Shown here one piece after another: positions 7,689 through 13,824 of a stretch of DNA of 20,811 nt. The notes beneath the pieces are model-generated. The model was not told where the DNA came from and did no database searches. It worked only from the letters and a program-made list of their open reading frames with translations. The position numbers were made by a program, and so were the translations under genes. The DNA is from CAMBDR01 sp046597185 (lineage in GTDB: Bacteria > Pseudomonadota > Gammaproteobacteria > Burkholderiales > Burkholderiaceae_D): NCBI GenBank assembly GCA_046597185.1, contig JBKJLF010000349.1, positions 1-20,811 on the forward strand, read 5' to 3'. The first letter of the stretch is position 1. Each line of letters begins with the position of its first letter.

Positions 7689-8630
7689 ATGCGCATTATT
7701 TTTTACAGCCACGGAGGCGATTCAGAGGCTTGGGTCAAGGGCTTTAATGAAATCATGCCCGATGTGGAAGTTTATTGCTGGCAACCGGGCGATAATTTGG
7801 TCAATTCTCCAACGGGTGATTATGGCGTGGTGTGGCGGCCACCGGTCGAAATGTTGCGTGATCGCACCGATTTAAAAGCGATTTTTAATCTCGGTGCCGG
7901 GGTCGATGCCATCTTGAAATTTGGCGATGCGCTGCCGGACGAAATGATGATTGTGCGCCTCGATGATGCCGGCATGGGCGTGCAAATGGCGGAATACGTG
8001 ACCCATGCGGTGTTGCGTTACTATCGCCGGTTTGATGAATACGAAGCCCAGGCCAAGCGTGGCGAATGGCATGTGCTCAAGCCGTTTGATAAAGAATCGT
8101 TCACGATTGGGATTTTGGGCCTAGGTGTGTTGGGGCGGCGGATTGCCGATTCGCTGGCGCATTTTGAATTCCCTTTATTGGGTTGGAGCCATACCATGAA
8201 GGATGTGGCGGGCGTCGCCTGTTATGCCGGCAAAGATGGGCTGGATGAGTTTTTGCGTAAAACGCGGGTGTTGGTGTGCGTCTTGCCGCTCACATCCGAA
8301 ACCAGCAATATGTTGGGTCGTACCAATTTGGCCAAATTGCCGGATGGCGCGTATTTAATCAATGTGGCGCGCGGTGCGCATGTGGCCGAGCCGGATTTGC
8401 TGGCCTTTATCAAATCGGGCCAAATCGCGCATGCCACGCTGGATGTGTTTCGCAATGAACCCTTGCCCAAGCAACATCCATTTTGGCAAGAACCACGCGT
8501 GGCGATCACCCCGCATATTGCCGCCCTGACCTTGCACAATGAAAGTATTCGGCAAATCGCCAGTAAAATTCATGCGCTGGAAAATGGCCAGCCCATTACG
8601 GGTGTGGTTGACCGTAGCAAAGGTTATTGA
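7689..8630 (+). CDS. ghrA: Glyoxylate/hydroxypyruvate reductase A-like D-2-hydroxyacid dehydrogenase
   Basis: This 313-residue NAD(P)-dependent 2-hydroxyacid dehydrogenase would reduce glyoxylate, hydroxypyruvate or a related 2-oxoacid. It opens like GhrA (MRIIFYSHGGD, with WRPPVEMLRDRTDLKAIFNLGAG). The dinucleotide fold GILGLGVLGRRIA lies at 141-153, and the catalytic triad is R228 (INVARGAH), E257 (FRNEPLP) and H276 (ITPHIAAL). I chose the ATG at 7689 because AAGGG lies 7 bases upstream; an in-frame TTG at 7674 lacks a site. Its place between liuD and liuE is unusual, because leucine catabolism has no known step needing this enzyme. It may handle another 2-oxoacid or simply be co-transcribed. 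Confidence 0.85.
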   Translation: MRIIFYSHGGDSEAWVKGFNEIMPDVEVYCWQPGDNLVNSPTGDYGVVWRPPVEMLRDRTDLKAIFNLGAGVDAILKFGDALPDEMMIVRLDDAGMGVQMAEYVTHAVLRYYRRFDEYEAQAKRGEWHVLKPFDKESFTIGILGLGVLGRRIADSLAHFEFPLLGWSHTMKDVAGVACYAGKDGLDEFLRKTRVLVCVLPLTSETSNMLGRTNLAKLPDGAYLINVARGAHVAEPDLLAFIKSGQIAHATLDVFRNEPLPKQHPFWQEPRVAITPHIAALTLHNESIRQIASKIHALENGQPITGVVDRSKGY

Positions 8631-8633
8631 TCA

Positions 8634-8646
8634 GGCCCGGTGGGCC
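8634..8646 (+). terminator. Short GC hairpin after the ghrA-like gene
   Basis: GGCCC (8634-8638), loop GGT, GGGCC (8642-8646), then AAATTATTG. The stem is only 5 pairs and no T-run follows. At most it is a weak attenuator ahead of liuE. Confidence 0.25.
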
Positions 8647-8669
8647 AAATTATTGATAGGGATTAATCT

Positions 8670-9581
8670 ATGGCAACGCTGCCAAAACAAGTAAAAATTG
8701 TCGAAGTAGGCGCACGGGATGGCTTGCAAAATGAAAAAGAAACCATCGCCGCCGAGGTAAAAATCGCGCTGATTGATCGTTTGAGTCAGGCCGGTTTCCC
8801 CAATATTGAAGCGGCGGCCTTTGTCTCGCCCAAGTGGGTGCCGCAAATGGCGACCAGTACCGAGGTGATGGCGGGCATTACGCGTCGCCCTGGCACGCTG
8901 TATTCGGTGTTGACGCCCAATTTAAAGGGCTTGGAAGCGGCCTTGGCAGCCAAAGCCGACGAAGTGGTGATTTTTGGCTCGGCCTCGGAAGCATTTTCGC
9001 AGAAAAATATCAATTGTTCGATTGCCGAATCGATAGAGCGCTTTCGTGAAGTGGCGTTGCTGGCCAAGCAAAGCGGGGTGCGCTTGCGTGGGTCCGTCAG
9101 TTGCGCGTTTGGTTGCCCGTATCAGGGCGCGGTGGGTTTGGATGCGGTAGCCGACGTGGTGGCGCGTATGGCGGAACTGGGTTGCGATGAGATTGATATT
9201 GCCGATACGATTGGGGTATCCACGCCCTTGCATACGCAAGCGGTGATGCAGCGGGTGGGGCAAAATTTTGCTTTGGCGCAAATCTCGGGGCACTTTCATG
9301 ATACTTATGGGCAGGCGCTGGCCAATATTTATGCCAGCTTGGAAGTGGGCGTGGCGATTTTCCATTCGTCGGTGGCGGGTTTGGGCGGGTGTCCGTATGC
9401 CAAGGGCGCGACCGGGAATGTGGCGACAGAAGATGTTTTGTATTTAATGCAGGGTTTGGGGATACAGACGGGGGTTGATTTGGATTTGGTGGTCGATGCG
9501 GGGCAATTTATTTCCCAGCATTTGGGGCGCAAGTCGGCCAGTCGGGTGGGCAATGCTTTGGCGGCCAAGCGGGCGGGGTAA
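8670..9581 (+). CDS. liuE: Hydroxymethylglutaryl-CoA lyase
   Basis: This 303-residue TIM-barrel lyase cleaves HMG-CoA to acetoacetate and acetyl-CoA, the final step of leucine degradation. The start has VEVGARDGLQNEKE with catalytic R16 and D17. The metal-binding HFHDTYGQALAN lies at 208-219 (H208, H210). The family signature GLGGCPYAKGATGNVATEDV (238-256 region) includes the active-site cysteine 241. The ATG is preceded by AGGGA at a spacing of 7. The same enzyme is also called MvaB or HMGCL. It is the last gene of the + strand block and is followed by a strong hairpin at 9600-9626. Confidence 0.95.
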   Translation: MATLPKQVKIVEVGARDGLQNEKETIAAEVKIALIDRLSQAGFPNIEAAAFVSPKWVPQMATSTEVMAGITRRPGTLYSVLTPNLKGLEAALAAKADEVVIFGSASEAFSQKNINCSIAESIERFREVALLAKQSGVRLRGSVSCAFGCPYQGAVGLDAVADVVARMAELGCDEIDIADTIGVSTPLHTQAVMQRVGQNFALAQISGHFHDTYGQALANIYASLEVGVAIFHSSVAGLGGCPYAKGATGNVATEDVLYLMQGLGIQTGVDLDLVVDAGQFISQHLGRKSASRVGNALAAKRAG

Positions 9582-9599
9582 GCTGGCGTGGTGTTCAGG

Positions 9600-9626
9600 T
9601 GGCCCGGAAATGGTTGTTCCGGGCCA
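9600..9626. terminator. Strong hairpin in the convergent gap between liuE and the GTPase gene
   Basis: TGGCCCGGAA (9600-9609) pairs perfectly with TTCCGGGCCA (9617-9626) around a 7-base loop. It lies 18 bases after the liuE stop and on the 3' side of the minus-strand GTPase gene, so it can serve both strands. The T-tract is weak on both sides, so it is terminator-like rather than textbook. Confidence 0.65.
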
Positions 9627-9634
9627 TTGCAGTA

Positions 9635-9680
9635 CAGATCACTAATCAAGTAAATTAACTGCGTTTTTGGTTTGCGGCAA
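9635..9680 (-). pseudogene. Remnant of an Rpn-family nuclease gene, copy A of a direct repeat
   Basis: This 46-base stretch matches 12833-12880, which lies inside the Rpn-family gene, in the same orientation. The core is CAGATCACTAAT, eight bases with three mismatches, then TTAACTGCGTTT (29 of 32 identical). The match continues loosely to GCGGCAA with a 2-base length difference. On the minus strand one frame reads TQLIYLISDL, against TQLSYFISDL in the intact gene. It begins 10 bases beyond the GTPase stop codon and is followed at once by the hairpin. No wider homology to the Rpn gene is visible. Confidence 0.75.
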
Positions 9681-9690
9681 TATCACGTCA

Positions 9691-10059
9691 TTACAGGCCC
9701 AGCAAAGGCGCAAGTTGCTGCGCGGTTGCCAGCACGCTTGCGCCGATTTCCCCTACTGTTTGTGCCGCTTCGCGGATACCGTTGAGACTAATGCCGAGTC
9801 GGTCTTTTCGTGGTGTGGCGCGTGCGGTTTCGGTCACTATGGCTTGGGTATCACTGGCCAAATCGGTGATGGCTTCTTGTTGCGCTGGCGTGGCGGTCGT
9901 TTTCAGCGTTTCGATTTCTTTCAATAATTGCGCCAGCAACGCTTTGACATCCGGCGCGGCGGGGGAGTCGGCCAGTTTGTTGAAGCTGTTTTTGATGGTG
10001 TTGGCGACGGTTACATCGCCCGTGGTGCTGTTGATGATATTGACGTTGTTGCTGTCCAT
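9691..10059 (-). CDS. Possible internal gene: separately translated C-terminal module of the Roc-COR protein
   Basis: An in-frame ATG at 10059 (codon 791 of the GTPase) has a perfect AGGAGG Shine-Dalgarno 5 bases upstream, stronger than the site of the full-length gene. Translation from it gives 122 residues: MDSNNVNIINSTTGDVTVAN, a helical segment, a charged coiled-coil-like stretch, and a C-terminal helix (LGISLNGIREAAQTVGEIGA onwards) with alternating small and hydrophobic residues. The sequence shows the site directly. That it is used, and that the short product assembles with the GTPase or acts alone, is inference. The alternative is that a once separate gene became fused and the site is a relic. 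Confidence 0.4.
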   Translation of the reverse strand: MDSNNVNIINSTTGDVTVANTIKNSFNKLADSPAAPDVKALLAQLLKEIETLKTTATPAQQEAITDLASDTQAIVTETARATPRKDRLGISLNGIREAAQTVGEIGASVLATAQQLAPLLGL

Positions 10060-12429
10060 GTTTGCCTCCTTGTCGGTAAAAACACTGTATTGATGCTGGT
10101 GAAAATGCTTGATTTCTTGCGCTTGCTTGGCTTCGGTAATAAAGGTCTGGAGCAGCGCTGTTACATCGTATGTATCGCCAGATTTGGCGATAAAATGTTT
10201 TATGCCTTTGCTGGCGTGCGCCAACACTTGTTGGTAGGATGCTTGCTCGGGCGTGCCCTCGTCACGCAAGGGCAGCCATGCGCGTGCTGCGCTGATGCGT
10301 GCGTGGGCGGGGAGCGCGATCAATTCTTCGTAGCGCAAGTTAATTTGATCCAAAATGGCTTGCATTTCATCGCGCAAGATGGTGAGGTAGTCGCGCGCCT
10401 CGTGACCTGTCACCCATAACTGGATTTTGCGTTCGTGGTAGTCCGCCACCAGCAGGGCGCGTGCATCCAGGCGGGCGGCGGTCAGTACCACGCCTGCTTG
10501 CCATACCAGTTGCTGGTTTTTCTCTTGCTGGGTGGTTTGGGTGGCAATTTCCTGGTGTTTTTGCACAATCAGTTGCGGCATGATGTGGCGCGGAAGGAAT
10601 ACGTCAAACTTCAATTCAAACGCCAATGCGGCGCGGGTGTCGTACTGATGATCGGGCTGGGTGGCGGATAACAGGCCGGGTATGATCAGCGTGTTGGCGG
10701 TATCGCCCAGGCGGTAACTGAGCTTGAACTGGCACATGGCGTCCATGATGAAGCGGCATTTATCGGCGGGGTAGTCGAGTACGTTACCTTGTTCGTCCTG
10801 CACTTGCTTTTCGCGTAGCAGGGCTACGATGGCGCGTTCGCTTACGCGTGGGTGCTGGTGGCACATGACGGTGTAAATGCCGTAAGTGAGCCAGCGCGGG
10901 TTGAGTACGAAACCGTCCAGACAGGCCAATTTGCTGAAGTGGATGATGACGCCCAGCTTGTCAAAAATGTCCAGCAGCCAGTCGCGGTTTTGGGTGCCAG
11001 TTTCGGTGATGTTTTGCTCGGCGCACAGGGCGATAAATTCACTTTGCGATAAAAATGCGGCCAGTGGGGTGCGGCGGCGCAGGTTTTCCAATACCGCAAA
11101 TTGGGCCAGGGTGAATTTGACTTGGTGCGTTTCCAGCTTTTGCAACTGGTGGCAAAATTCATCCTTAAAATCTTGCGCGTGGGTCTGGTATTTGCCCAAG
11201 GCATGAGTGCAGGAAAGTGGGAAATAGCCTGCGATGTTGGGGTACTTCTTTTTCAGCAGGCCCATGTCCAGGTTCAGGCGGGCTTGGTCGAGGCGGTTGC
11301 CGACAATGATGACGGCAGATTGGCCGCCGAAGCTTTTCACATGTTCCAGCCAGTATTGTGCCTGTTCGGTGGCGTTGGTTTCGCTGCGGTTGTTCATGAC
11401 CAGTACATACAGGCAGGCTTCGCGCAGAAACAGTTGGTGGGTGGCGTGCATCATCACTTGGCCGCCGAAGTCCCAAAAATGGGCGGTGATGTCGGTGTTG
11501 GGGACGGGCCATTCTCGGATGTCTATGCCGGGGGTCATCGGTTCTTTGCCTTCGGGGATGGGTTCGCCGAATAGGACTTTGACCAAGGAGGTTTTGCCGG
11601 CTTCGCCATCGCCGAGGAAAATGGCGCGGACGCGGTTGAGAGGCTTGATGGCGAGTTGCTCGCGCAGGTTGAGTAGGTAGGCGTTAATTTGCTCGGCGCT
11701 TTGGGCTTGGATTGATTCTGGTATCAATGCAGCTTGGCGCATTAAGGATAGATCAAGTGGTTTGCCCTCTAGCCTATCGCGATAAAAATCCAACCAGAAG
11801 ACAAATCCCGAGTCAAGTTCACGTATCGCCGAATTCATATTGGCAATCAACTTTTTCAAAAAATCGGGCAGTTCAACCGACCATAATGGCCTGTTAGCGA
11901 ATTCTGTCAAACTAAATTTGTTTGTCATTAATTGCTCAATGTCATTTTCTATTTGGTTTGAAATAAGTATAGGGTAGTAATAATCATAATTAGCCTTGTA
12001 ATTGTAGGCACTTACAGTTGCCGCGCCCGCAAAGGCCGTGTTGGCATATGCAAAAACAGGTGTGTAAGCAGCCGTTATTGTATATGTGATCGATGAAAGT
12101 ACATTTGCATACGCATAAGCCCCGGGTGCATACCCTGCAACACGTTCGGCTTCTTGAACAGCACGTTTACTGCGCTTTGCTAAATCAATCAAGTCGTTAT
12201 TTCCAAATGCAAGCAATAATGCGATATTGCAGCAGTCAAAAACAGCGCATAGGTTGGTTGCTCGATCATGATAAAACCAGAACCAAAATGCCTCTTGATT
12301 ATCGTTCTTAGTTTCTACGAGCAACGGTAATGCCCGTAACACTGAACGAACAGAAATAATTACCACCTCCGCAGTAGATAACCTAGCCAATTTTGCTTTG
12401 ATTTGAGTCCTAAATATGTTTTCGTCCAT
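9691..12429 (-). CDS. Large Roc-COR GTPase with Ala/Tyr-rich N-terminal region and C-terminal helical module
   Basis: This is a 912-residue multidomain protein. Residues 1-90 contain SVRSVLRALPLL and hydrophobic helices. Residues 99-153 are dense in Ala and Tyr (AYAYAN, AFAGAATVSAY, ANYDYYY). Residues 211-242 hold FWLDFYRDRLEGKPLDL and ALIPESI, a linker-like module I believe recurs in bacterial signalling NTPases (from memory, unverified). The Roc GTPase domain (268-415) has P-loop GDGEAGKTS (273-281), switch threonine 299 in MTPGIDI, WDFGGQ (319-324) and NRLD (378-381; Arg replaces the usual Lys of NKxD). A COR-like region follows (about 440-740, with FVLNPRWLTYGIYTVM). The tail from Met 791 has a GDVTVANTIKNSF stretch, coiled coil, and a Gly/Ala-rich amphipathic helix. 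There are no leucine-rich repeats or kinase. I chose ATG 12429 because GAGGA lies just upstream; ATG 12447 is the alternative. A defence or programmed-death role is inferred. Confidence 0.85.
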   Translation of the reverse strand: MDENIFRTQIKAKLARLSTAEVVIISVRSVLRALPLLVETKNDNQEAFWFWFYHDRATNLCAVFDCCNIALLLAFGNNDLIDLAKRSKRAVQEAERVAGYAPGAYAYANVLSSITYTITAAYTPVFAYANTAFAGAATVSAYNYKANYDYYYPILISNQIENDIEQLMTNKFSLTEFANRPLWSVELPDFLKKLIANMNSAIRELDSGFVFWLDFYRDRLEGKPLDLSLMRQAALIPESIQAQSAEQINAYLLNLREQLAIKPLNRVRAIFLGDGEAGKTSLVKVLFGEPIPEGKEPMTPGIDIREWPVPNTDITAHFWDFGGQVMMHATHQLFLREACLYVLVMNNRSETNATEQAQYWLEHVKSFGGQSAVIIVGNRLDQARLNLDMGLLKKKYPNIAGYFPLSCTHALGKYQTHAQDFKDEFCHQLQKLETHQVKFTLAQFAVLENLRRRTPLAAFLSQSEFIALCAEQNITETGTQNRDWLLDIFDKLGVIIHFSKLACLDGFVLNPRWLTYGIYTVMCHQHPRVSERAIVALLREKQVQDEQGNVLDYPADKCRFIMDAMCQFKLSYRLGDTANTLIIPGLLSATQPDHQYDTRAALAFELKFDVFLPRHIMPQLIVQKHQEIATQTTQQEKNQQLVWQAGVVLTAARLDARALLVADYHERKIQLWVTGHEARDYLTILRDEMQAILDQINLRYEELIALPAHARISAARAWLPLRDEGTPEQASYQQVLAHASKGIKHFIAKSGDTYDVTALLQTFITEAKQAQEIKHFHQHQYSVFTDKEANMDSNNVNIINSTTGDVTVANTIKNSFNKLADSPAAPDVKALLAQLLKEIETLKTTATPAQQEAITDLASDTQAIVTETARATPRKDRLGISLNGIREAAQTVGEIGASVLATAQQLAPLLGL
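10065..10070 (-). promoter_or_regulatory. Internal Shine-Dalgarno AGGAGG inside the GTPase gene
   Basis: The minus strand reads AGGAGG-CAAAC-ATG, with the ATG at 10059-10057 in the GTPase frame. A full 6-base match at this spacing is a strong initiation signal. In the long frame it encodes part of TDKEAN, a hydrophilic linker. Confidence 0.6.
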
Positions 12430-12454
12430 TTCTTCCTCGCTCAACATTCAAAAT

Positions 12455-12460
12455 AGTATA
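12455..12460 (-). promoter_or_regulatory. Candidate -10 box for the GTPase gene
   Basis: The minus strand reads TATACT at 12460-12455, one base from the TATAAT consensus. The best -35 at a 17-base spacer (TTCGTA) is poor. A start about 7 bases downstream would lie at the upstream ATG (12447), leaving a short leader with GAGGA for ATG 12429. That favours the downstream start. Confidence 0.4.
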
Positions 12461-12697
12461 AGGGAATTGCTAACCGATACGAAATGGATTTCTTGCTCCT
12501 CCGGGTATCATCAGTTGAAATACCCCAGCACAAAAAAACGTAAACAGGTGTGATAGTCTGAGCAACAATTGGCAAAAATGTCGCTGAAAATGGCGCAGCG
12601 GCGTGCAATGTGCGAAGAAGTAAGGTGGTGTGCGGAAGGATTGTAGAGTAATGCAGTCCAGGTTGCCCAGAAGCAATCATTTCGGGTAATGGCAACA
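12461..12697. other. Spacer between the Rpn-family gene and the GTPase gene, no supported gene
   Basis: This spacer is open in several frames but nothing recognisable appears. A GGGTAT/ATACCC hairpin lies at about 12507-12529. A second hairpin at 12662-12688 (TTGCCC...CGGGTAA) sits just after the Rpn stop codon and could end that gene. Its arms resemble the 9600-9626 hairpin. An 85-codon minus-strand frame spans this region but has no family features or ribosome binding site. Confidence 0.5.
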
Positions 12698-13462
12698 TCA
12701 GGCAAATGGACAGGTGAATTCAGTGCGCCAATTCTTGATCTTGAAAGAGGCCATCTTCTCACCTTCTTGCCGATTCAAGGCAGATCTGACTCGTTCAATT
12801 GAGCTGACATATTCCATTTCTTGTTCCTCTTCCAGATCACTAATAAAATAACTTAACTGCGTTTCCAGTTCAGGCGGCAAGGCCATCATCCAGTCGATTA
12901 CCAGAAAGAACTGGTGAATCGACTCCCTGTCCCACTGGCGCGCATACAGCAAGCGCATCAATCGGCATTTTACGCGATAGCGCGCATTCATGTCTGAGTG
13001 GGTAGCGCGGGTATGCAGGTAGGCCAGCGTCAGCAAAGCAAATGGATTGGGATCAGCTTCCAATTGCGCTTCCTGTTCAGCATAGTTTAGCAGCTTGGCC
13101 ACCGGAAAGCGAAACCCCACTTCACAGCCCAGCGACTCGTAGCCAAATGTCTGCGGCAGCCATTTTGCGTTATTATCACCCAACACCGCCATGCTGGCAA
13201 TGGGGCGCTGGTAAAAGTCAAATAAGCGATAATTGTAGCCAAACATGCGCTGGGCAAATTTCTTCTCACGCGCAACTTGTATTTCCACATGGATATAAAT
13301 CCATTCTTCCTGCCCCGAAAGCCGCTTTACCTTCACCAATTTATCCACATGGCGCGTACCAACCAGAGCATGTTTGGCGACGGCTTGCAGTTCTTTATCC
13401 AGGAATTCATGCGGGCAGGCCCAGTCGATTTGGGTGCAAGCGTGGGGGAAGTAAAAAGCCAT
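12698..13462 (-). CDS. Rpn-family recombination-promoting nuclease/putative transposase, probably decayed at both ends
   Basis: From its first ATG the frame encodes 254 residues. Landmarks of the Rpn/YhgA-like PD-(D/E)XK family are DWACPHEFLDKELQAV (13-28), VDKLVKVKRLSGQEEWIYIHVEIQ (catalytic-type E and ExQ around 52-62), FAQRMFGYNYRLFDFYQRP, and FGYESLGCEVGFRFPVAKLL. Family members cleave DNA and promote RecA-independent recombination. Here the conserved N-terminal segment lies upstream of the ATG with no start codon. The protein also stops 34 residues after MEYVSSIER, without the Glu/Gly/Gln-rich tail common in relatives. Either it starts internally as a shortened protein or it is a pseudogene. 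Part of its 3' region is repeated beyond the GTPase gene. Confidence 0.7.
   Translation of the reverse strand: MAFYFPHACTQIDWACPHEFLDKELQAVAKHALVGTRHVDKLVKVKRLSGQEEWIYIHVEIQVAREKKFAQRMFGYNYRLFDFYQRPIASMAVLGDNNAKWLPQTFGYESLGCEVGFRFPVAKLLNYAEQEAQLEADPNPFALLTLAYLHTRATHSDMNARYRVKCRLMRLLYARQWDRESIHQFFLVIDWMMALPPELETQLSYFISDLEEEQEMEYVSSIERVRSALNRQEGEKMASFKIKNWRTEFTCPFA
12833..12880 (-). repeat. Copy B of the direct repeat, inside the Rpn-family gene
   Basis: This is the partner of 9635-9680, in the same orientation. It encodes LPPELETQLSYFISDL within the Rpn-family protein. The two copies lie about 3.2 kb apart and bracket the end of the Rpn gene, the spacer and the whole GTPase gene. Confidence 0.75.
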
Positions 13463-13594
13463 GAAGGCTTGGAAATGCTGTTCCAGCGCAATTTTCCATG
13501 GTGTGTCATACTTTGCCGCCGGGTGTGGCGACTTGGTTTTGTGGGTTTTGCAAGCGATTTTTACCTTTGTCGCGCAAATACCGCATTCACCCGA
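13463..13594 (-). pseudogene. In-frame but start-less 5' extension of the Rpn-family gene
   Basis: Reading upstream of ATG 13462 in the same frame, 44 codons are open to a TGA at 13597-13595. The 16 codons nearest the ATG (13463-13510) encode YDTPWKIALEQHFQAF, which is the conserved N-terminus of this family and joins directly to MAFYFPH. No ATG, GTG or TTG occurs in the 44 codons; only ATT and CTG could serve. An ATG at 13509 is out of frame. This points to a frameshift or lost start codon. Confidence 0.7.
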
Positions 13595-13597
13595 TCA

Positions 13598-13824
13598 TGC
13601 AACCCATATCAACCAGGATGATATTGGCAAAAATACAACGATGGTATGTGCCAAAATGAAGCAAAAAAGTGCTTTATGAGTGATTTTGCTTGATTGGTGG
13701 AAATTTACCACACTTTTTTAGTGCGTATGCTTGCAGATAACTGTATAAGGAGCTTATCATTGGCCGCTTGTATTGGATAATTTATTGCACATGCTGCATA
13801 ACTTGCACTTTTTGAGAATTAAAT
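13598..13824 (+). other. Upstream region of topB
   Basis: No gene is supported here. It is AT-rich and contains a small hairpin (GTGG, AAATTTA, CCAC) followed by ACTTTTTT at about 13697-13721. It would suit a terminator, but no + strand gene lies upstream. Candidate promoter words near topB (TTGGAT ... CATAAC) are poor matches. The ribosome binding site for topB is weak (GAGAA). Confidence 0.4.

Noticed and set aside
11101..11574. Plus-strand open frame inside the GTPase gene (157 codons)
   Set aside because: It is antisense to the Roc domain with all its motifs; no supporting features.
9691..12429. Reading the GTPase as an LRR-Roc-COR (LRRK-like) protein
   Set aside because: No leucine-rich repeat pattern occurs on either side of the Roc domain, and no kinase follows.
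12441..12698. 85-codon minus-strand frame between the Rpn and GTPase genes
   Set aside because: It has no ribosome binding site and no recognisable motif, and it overlaps the candidate promoter of the GTPase gene.
12698..13594. Rpn-family gene as a complete insertion sequence
   Set aside because: No terminal inverted repeats or target-site duplication are visible; the direct repeat is internal gene sequence.
13697..13721. Hairpin plus T-run upstream of topB as a terminator
   Set aside because: The stem is only four clean pairs and no + strand gene lies upstream to terminate.
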